Shown here: piece after piece, positions 52,792 through 56,420 of the stretch
Numbering within the stretch: the first letter of the stretch is position 1
Layout: each line of letters starts with the position of its first letter
Assembly: GCA_031401675.1 (NCBI GenBank)
Contig: JANNRR010000049.1
Span: forward strand, 1 to 56,420
DNA from: JANNRR01 sp031401675
GTDB taxonomy: Bacteria > Pseudomonadota > Alphaproteobacteria > Rhodobacterales > Rhodobacteraceae
Length of the DNA: 56,420 nucleotides
Direction: 5' to 3'
The notes under the pieces: generated by a model
Told to the model about the DNA's origin: nothing
Databases searched by the model: none
Seen by the model: only the letters and a program-made list of their open reading frames with translations
Position numbers and translations under genes: made by a program

Positions 52792-53265
52792 ATGCGATCC
52801 GTGATCCGCCCAGCGATCCGCGACGACTGCGCGGCGATCGCGTCGATGATTGCGGCGCTGGCCGCAGAAACCGGCGTGGTTCCGCCGCATGTGACCACCG
52901 CCATGGACCTGATCCAAGGTGGTTTTGGCGATCACCCGGCCTTTTGCATGATCATCGCGGAAATCGGCCAGCCGGTTGGATTTTGCCTTTACAGCCCCAG
53001 CTATTCGACTTGGCGGGGGACTGCGGGGATTTACGTCGCCGATCTGTATGTGTCGAACAGCGCGCGCGGTAGCGGACTTGGGCGCAGGTTGATCGCTGCG
53101 GCCGCGCGGGCCGGGCCGGGCAGCACCGGCTTTGTCAAGCTGGAGCTTGACCACGGCAACGCCGCAGCGTTGCGGCTGTATCATGCAATCGGTTTTCAGC
53201 CGCTGGACCGGGACCGGTTGATGGTGCTGCAGGGAGCCGATCTTGCGGCGCTGACCGGGAGCTGA
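52792..53265 (+). CDS. GNAT-family N-acetyltransferase
   Basis: A 157-residue acetyl-CoA-dependent acetyltransferase. It begins with the IRPAIRDDCAAI helix and has YVADLYVSNSARGSGLGRRLI, in which ARGSGLG is the pyrophosphate-binding loop, and LELDHGNAAALRLYHAIGF, the second signature. Acceptor unknown; diamine/spermidine-type GNATs have a similar YVxDLYV pattern. A TTG start at 52765 would add nine residues; the ATG at 52792 is preferred although its Shine-Dalgarno is weak. Confidence 0.85.
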   Translation: MRSVIRPAIRDDCAAIASMIAALAAETGVVPPHVTTAMDLIQGGFGDHPAFCMIIAEIGQPVGFCLYSPSYSTWRGTAGIYVADLYVSNSARGSGLGRRLIAAAARAGPGSTGFVKLELDHGNAAALRLYHAIGFQPLDRDRLMVLQGADLAALTGS

Positions 53266-53370
53266 GGGAAGGGTGCGGATGTGGTTCGCCGGGCGGGCCG
53301 CAAATCACAGGTTTCAATCCGGCAGGAGCCGGGCGATATCTGGGCATGTCGCGCCGAACCGGAGCCTGCC

Positions 53371-54201
53371 ATGACCGACTTCAAGGCCGCTGAGTATCAT
53401 GCCACCCATTTCCGCTGGTCGGTTTCCGGCAGGGTCGGCACCCTGACGCTGGACCGGCCGGACCGCAAGAACCCGCTGACCTTTGACAGCTACGGCGAGA
53501 TGCGCGATCTGTTCCGCAGACTGGTCGATGCGCAGGATGTGCGTGCGGTTGTGCTGACCGGCGCGGCGGGCAATTTCTGTTCGGGCGGCGATGTGCACGA
53601 GATCATCGGGCCACTGGTCGCGATGCAGGAAGCGGGGGACATGGCGGGGCTGCTGCGGTTCACCCGGATGACCGGTGATCTGGTCAAGGCGATGCGCGCC
53701 TGCCCGCAGCCGATCGTGGCGGCGGTTGATGGCATCTGCATGGGGGCGGGGGCCATTCTGGCGATGGCGGCGGACCTTCGGCTGGGGACCGCGCGGGCCA
53801 AGGCGGCTTTTCTGTTCACGCGGGTTGGTCTGGCAGGGGCCGACATGGGGGCATGCGCCATGCTGCCGCGGATTGTCGGGCAGGGACGGGCGGCGGAACT
53901 GCTGTTCACCGGGCGGAATCTGGGTGGCGAGGAGGCCGAGCGCTGGGGCTTTTTCAACCGGCTGTGCGCGCCCGAGGGCCTGATGGCCGAGGCCGCGGCA
54001 CTGGCCGCCGCCCTGGCCGACGGCCCGGGGTTTGCGCATGCCATGACCAAGACCTGTCTGCATCAGGAATGGTCGATGGATATCGACAGCGCCATCGAGG
54101 CCGAGGCGCAGGCGCAGGCGATCTGCATGCAGACCGCCGATTTCGGCCGCGCCTATCGTGCGTTTGTCGCCAGAGAGGTGCCGGTGTTCGAAGGCAACTG
54201 A
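53371..54201 (+). CDS. Enoyl-CoA hydratase/isomerase family protein
   Basis: A 276-residue crotonase-fold protein acting on a CoA thioester. The oxyanion-hole segments are visible in NFCSGGDVHEI and CMGAGAILAMAADLRLG. The usual second catalytic Glu region reads GLAGADMGACAMLPR, with Asp at that position, as in some hydratase-lyase subgroups rather than classical FadB. GGAG lies about nine bases before the ATG. It is 105 bases after the GNAT gene on the same strand and may extend the acyl-CoA pathway begun by the BKACE enzyme. Confidence 0.85.
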   Translation: MTDFKAAEYHATHFRWSVSGRVGTLTLDRPDRKNPLTFDSYGEMRDLFRRLVDAQDVRAVVLTGAAGNFCSGGDVHEIIGPLVAMQEAGDMAGLLRFTRMTGDLVKAMRACPQPIVAAVDGICMGAGAILAMAADLRLGTARAKAAFLFTRVGLAGADMGACAMLPRIVGQGRAAELLFTGRNLGGEEAERWGFFNRLCAPEGLMAEAAALAAALADGPGFAHAMTKTCLHQEWSMDIDSAIEAEAQAQAICMQTADFGRAYRAFVAREVPVFEGN

Positions 54202-54206
54202 GCGGG

Positions 54207-55028
54207 CTACATATCCAGCAGGTTCCGGTGATGCCGCGTCAAGAGCACCAGCCCGGCGGCCGAAAGCGCCAGCGACAGGGCAATGACATAGGTCACCGAC
54301 ACGTAGTCGGCGTTGTAGCCGGTGTAAAACGAGCCCCGGATCTGGCCGACGATGTGCACCAGCGGATTGAACCATAGGTAGTCGCGAAAGGGCTGCGGCA
54401 CGTTGTTGAACACGAAGAAGATGCAGGAAATGATCAGAAGCGGCCGGGTCAGGATCGACCAGATCACCTGCCAGGCCGGGAACATCATCATCAGGAAGCA
54501 GTTCAGGATGCCGACCCCAAGGCCAAGCGCCAGAGCCATGGCAAAGGCCAGACCGATACCCGGCAGGTACGGGATCGTTCGCGTCTCGTAGATCAGATAG
54601 ATGCCGGTCAGGACCACATAGGCGACCAGCAATTCGGTCAGGGCATTCAGCACGAACCTGCCGATGATGGCATCGACAAAGGTCACGCTGGGATAGGCCA
54701 GCAACGGTTTCGAAAAGCGCAACGACTGCGCGACCTTGCCCGAAATGTTGTTGAACATCAGGAACGGCACCATCCCGGTGGCGTAGAACATCGGAAAGTT
54801 GGAGCCGATCGGCGGCTGCCGGAACGCGAACGAGAATACCACCGTCAGCAAGCCGATGCTGGCGACCGGTTCCAGAACCGCCCAGATGTAGCCGCCGGGT
54901 GACCGGCCATAGGTCGTCGCCATCTCGCGCAGCATCAGCGCCAGCACGGATCGCAGACTGGCAAACCGCCGACGACGGGCAACAACGGGTCGCAATGGGT
55001 TGCGAATGTCGGAGCCGGGAAGGATCAT
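54207..55028 (-). CDS. KpsM-like capsule/polysaccharide ABC transporter permease
   Basis: A 273-residue inner-membrane permease of the ABC-2 type with about six hydrophobic segments. It has the basic, helical N-terminus, TYGRSPGGYIWAVLEPVASIG with the WAVLEP motif common to KpsM/Wzm proteins, and a C-terminal LWFNPLVHIVGQIRGSFYTG. Such proteins export capsule or O-antigen with a KpsT/Wzt ATPase, which is not in the window. ATG 55028 is preferred over 55076, which would overlap the divergent gene. It is convergent with the enoyl-CoA hydratase gene. Confidence 0.9.
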   Translation of the reverse strand: MILPGSDIRNPLRPVVARRRRFASLRSVLALMLREMATTYGRSPGGYIWAVLEPVASIGLLTVVFSFAFRQPPIGSNFPMFYATGMVPFLMFNNISGKVAQSLRFSKPLLAYPSVTFVDAIIGRFVLNALTELLVAYVVLTGIYLIYETRTIPYLPGIGLAFAMALALGLGVGILNCFLMMMFPAWQVIWSILTRPLLIISCIFFVFNNVPQPFRDYLWFNPLVHIVGQIRGSFYTGYNADYVSVTYVIALSLALSAAGLVLLTRHHRNLLDM

Positions 55029-55057
55029 GCGTCCCTGTGGTTGCTTCTGGTGCAGAG

Positions 55058-56420
55058 ATGAAGGATTATGTACCACCGCGACCTGATGTTCAAACGCTTA
55101 CGCCCGAGGGTTATGTGAAACGAAAAGTAGAGCCTGACTCTACCGAAATGGTAACGGTGGCGGCCCCCGCTTTGCGGCGCAGACAAGCCCAGATCGACGG
55201 CCAACCGCTGCCGAAGCCGGTCGCGCTGCGTCAGCCCTTGCCGCAGACTGTTGCGGACGGGAGGCCCCAAGGTGGCGCCGCAGCACCCGAGCCAAAACCC
55301 GTGATGGTTGGCGCAATGCAAGCCAACGATCCGGACGGGGCGTCGCAAAAGCCCGCGCCGGTTGCTGCGGCTACACCCGCCCATTCGCCAGCCCCGGTGA
55401 TTGCCGGGCCCGGACCCGTTCCGGCGCAGGTCGTCCCGGTCACGCCGTCCCCCGCTGCCGCGCCAGTGTCGCCACCCAAGGCCGTGCGGCCGCCGGTCCG
55501 TCCGGCCCGATTGAAGTCGCGGCATGCCGGGGTGCTGGCTTCGCTGTTGCTGTTCGTGCTGTTGCCAGCGGCAGCCGTCGCCTACTACCTGTGGGAAATC
55601 GCCGCCGATCAATACGCGTCGACCGTCGGCTTTTCGGTGCGGCGGGAAGAAGTCGGATCGGCGCTGGATATTCTGGGCGGGATCACGGCCCTGTCGGGCT
55701 CCAGTTCCTCGGACACCGACATCCTGTACGAATTCATCCAGAGCCAGAAACTGGTTGCAGAGATTGACACGGCGCTGGATCTGCGGGTGATCTGGTCCCG
55801 GCCGGAAAACGATCCGGTCTTTGCCTATGCCGCGCCCGGCACCATCGAGGATCTGGCGGCGCATTGGCGACGCAAGGTTCAGGTGTCCTATGATGCCGGC
55901 AGCCAATTGATCGAGGTGCGCGCCCTGGCATTCACGCCCGAGGATGCCACGGCCATCGCCACCACGATCTATGAGAAAAGCTCGGAGATGATCAACGCGC
56001 TGAGCGCCATCGCGCGCGAGGATTCGATCCGCTTTGCCCGGCAGGACCTGGACGAGGCCGTTGCGCGGCTGAAAACCGCACGGCTGGCCCTGACGGCGTT
56101 TCGCAACAAGAATCAGATCGTCGATCCCGCGACCGACATTCAAAGTCAGGCGAGTCTGTTGGGTCTGTTGCAGGCCCGGTTGGCCGAAGCCCTGATCGAA
56201 CTGGATTTGCTGAACGATGCAACCAAGGCCACCGACCCGCGTGTCATTCAGGCGCAACGCCGGATTGCCGTGATCGAAAACCGCATCCACGAGGAACGGC
56301 GCAAACTGGGCATCGGCAGCGAAGCTGCCGGCGACGAGGTGTTGGCCGACGTGCTCGGGGAGTACGAAAGCCTGGTGGTGGACAGGGAGTTCGCCGAACG
56401 GACCTATACGGCGTCTTTGG
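55058..56420 (+). CDS. KpsE/CtrB-like capsule export protein, 3' end outside window
   Basis: Partial: 454 codons are open to the window edge. A Pro/Ala-rich cytoplasmic region (about residues 1-150) precedes a membrane segment (about 158-178). The periplasmic part follows, with ASTVGFSVRREE, typical of the Wzz/KpsE/CtrB polysaccharide co-polymerase class, then a coiled coil from about residue 325. It would link the KpsM-type permease to an outer-membrane channel. Two starts are possible: 55058, or ATG 55148, which would leave room for divergent promoters; 55058 has only a weak ribosome-binding site. The proline-rich extension is longer than in typical KpsE. Confidence 0.85.
   Translation, partial: MKDYVPPRPDVQTLTPEGYVKRKVEPDSTEMVTVAAPALRRRQAQIDGQPLPKPVALRQPLPQTVADGRPQGGAAAPEPKPVMVGAMQANDPDGASQKPAPVAAATPAHSPAPVIAGPGPVPAQVVPVTPSPAAAPVSPPKAVRPPVRPARLKSRHAGVLASLLLFVLLPAAAVAYYLWEIAADQYASTVGFSVRREEVGSALDILGGITALSGSSSSDTDILYEFIQSQKLVAEIDTALDLRVIWSRPENDPVFAYAAPGTIEDLAAHWRRKVQVSYDAGSQLIEVRALAFTPEDATAIATTIYEKSSEMINALSAIAREDSIRFARQDLDEAVARLKTARLALTAFRNKNQIVDPATDIQSQASLLGLLQARLAEALIELDLLNDATKATDPRVIQAQRRIAVIENRIHEERRKLGIGSEAAGDEVLADVLGEYESLVVDREFAERTYTASL

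Noticed and set aside
55025..56290. A 421-codon minus-strand open frame opposite the KpsE-like gene
   Set aside because: The plus-strand frame has a clear membrane segment and KpsE-type motif; the antisense frame has no family features.

Overview
The window is GC-rich chromosomal DNA that looks like a Rhodobacterales (Rhodobacter/Roseobacter-type) alphaproteobacterium. The basis is the gene content and order: dnaA-dnaN-recF-gyrB beside rpsT, mutM, ubiE and ubiB; an alphaproteobacterial flagellar set with FlaF, FlbT, a DUF1217 protein, an FlgJ without a muramidase domain and a separate SLT transglycosylase; CtrA-like half-site pairs; and a serC leader RNA. This is inference from gene content, not a phylogeny.

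Layout. 1-230: the end of a partial reading frame that may be a transposase tail. 231-9415 (minus strand): replication and housekeeping genes, read as dnaA, dnaN, recF, a VOC protein, a LysE-type exporter and gyrB, with rpsT and mutM further upstream. The 566-bp stretch between dnaA and rpsT has no canonical DnaA boxes. 9501-11789 (plus): ubiE-ubiB for ubiquinone synthesis.

11801-38980: a flagellar supercluster of about 30 genes in several transcription units: flgD/fliK (minus); flgJ, an flgN-like gene, flagellin, flaF, flbT and DUF1217 (plus); fliI (minus); flgB-flgC-fliE-fliQ-flgF-flgG-flgA-flgH-fliL1 (plus); a ten-gene minus-strand run from fliL2 through a coiled-coil protein, a MotE-like protein, motA, an 866-aa exported protein, an SLT transglycosylase, flhA, fliR and flhB to a FliJ-like protein; and fliF-fliH-fliN-fliP (plus). 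Together they encode most of the export apparatus, MS ring, rod, P/L-ring factors, hook cap and filament. flgE, flgK, flgL, flgI, fliG, fliM and motB are not in the window and must be elsewhere if the flagellum works.

39012-42862: serine biosynthesis, serC-serA facing serB, with a structured serC leader. 43090-45353: a class 3-type L-asparaginase, an IalB-family exported protein and a ccdAB toxin-antitoxin pair. 45411-47825: a three-gene sugar cassette (Gfo/Idh/MocA, CMP-sugar synthetase, SDR). 47943-54201: rlmN, a YcaQ-type DNA glycosylase, a class III aminotransferase coupled to a beta-keto acid cleavage enzyme, a GNAT acetyltransferase and an enoyl-CoA hydratase. 54207-56420: divergent capsule export genes (KpsM-like permease; KpsE-like protein cut by the window end).

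The best leads are the motA-linked 866-aa periplasmic protein with its MotE-like neighbour (a possible MotC-type stator module), CtrA-like sites upstream of flagellin and between fliL2 and fliF, the serC leader with a possible pseudoknot, a CcdB lacking the usual gyrase-poisoning tail, and the orphan CMP-sugar cassette near capsule genes. I saw no CRISPR array, prophage or tRNA.
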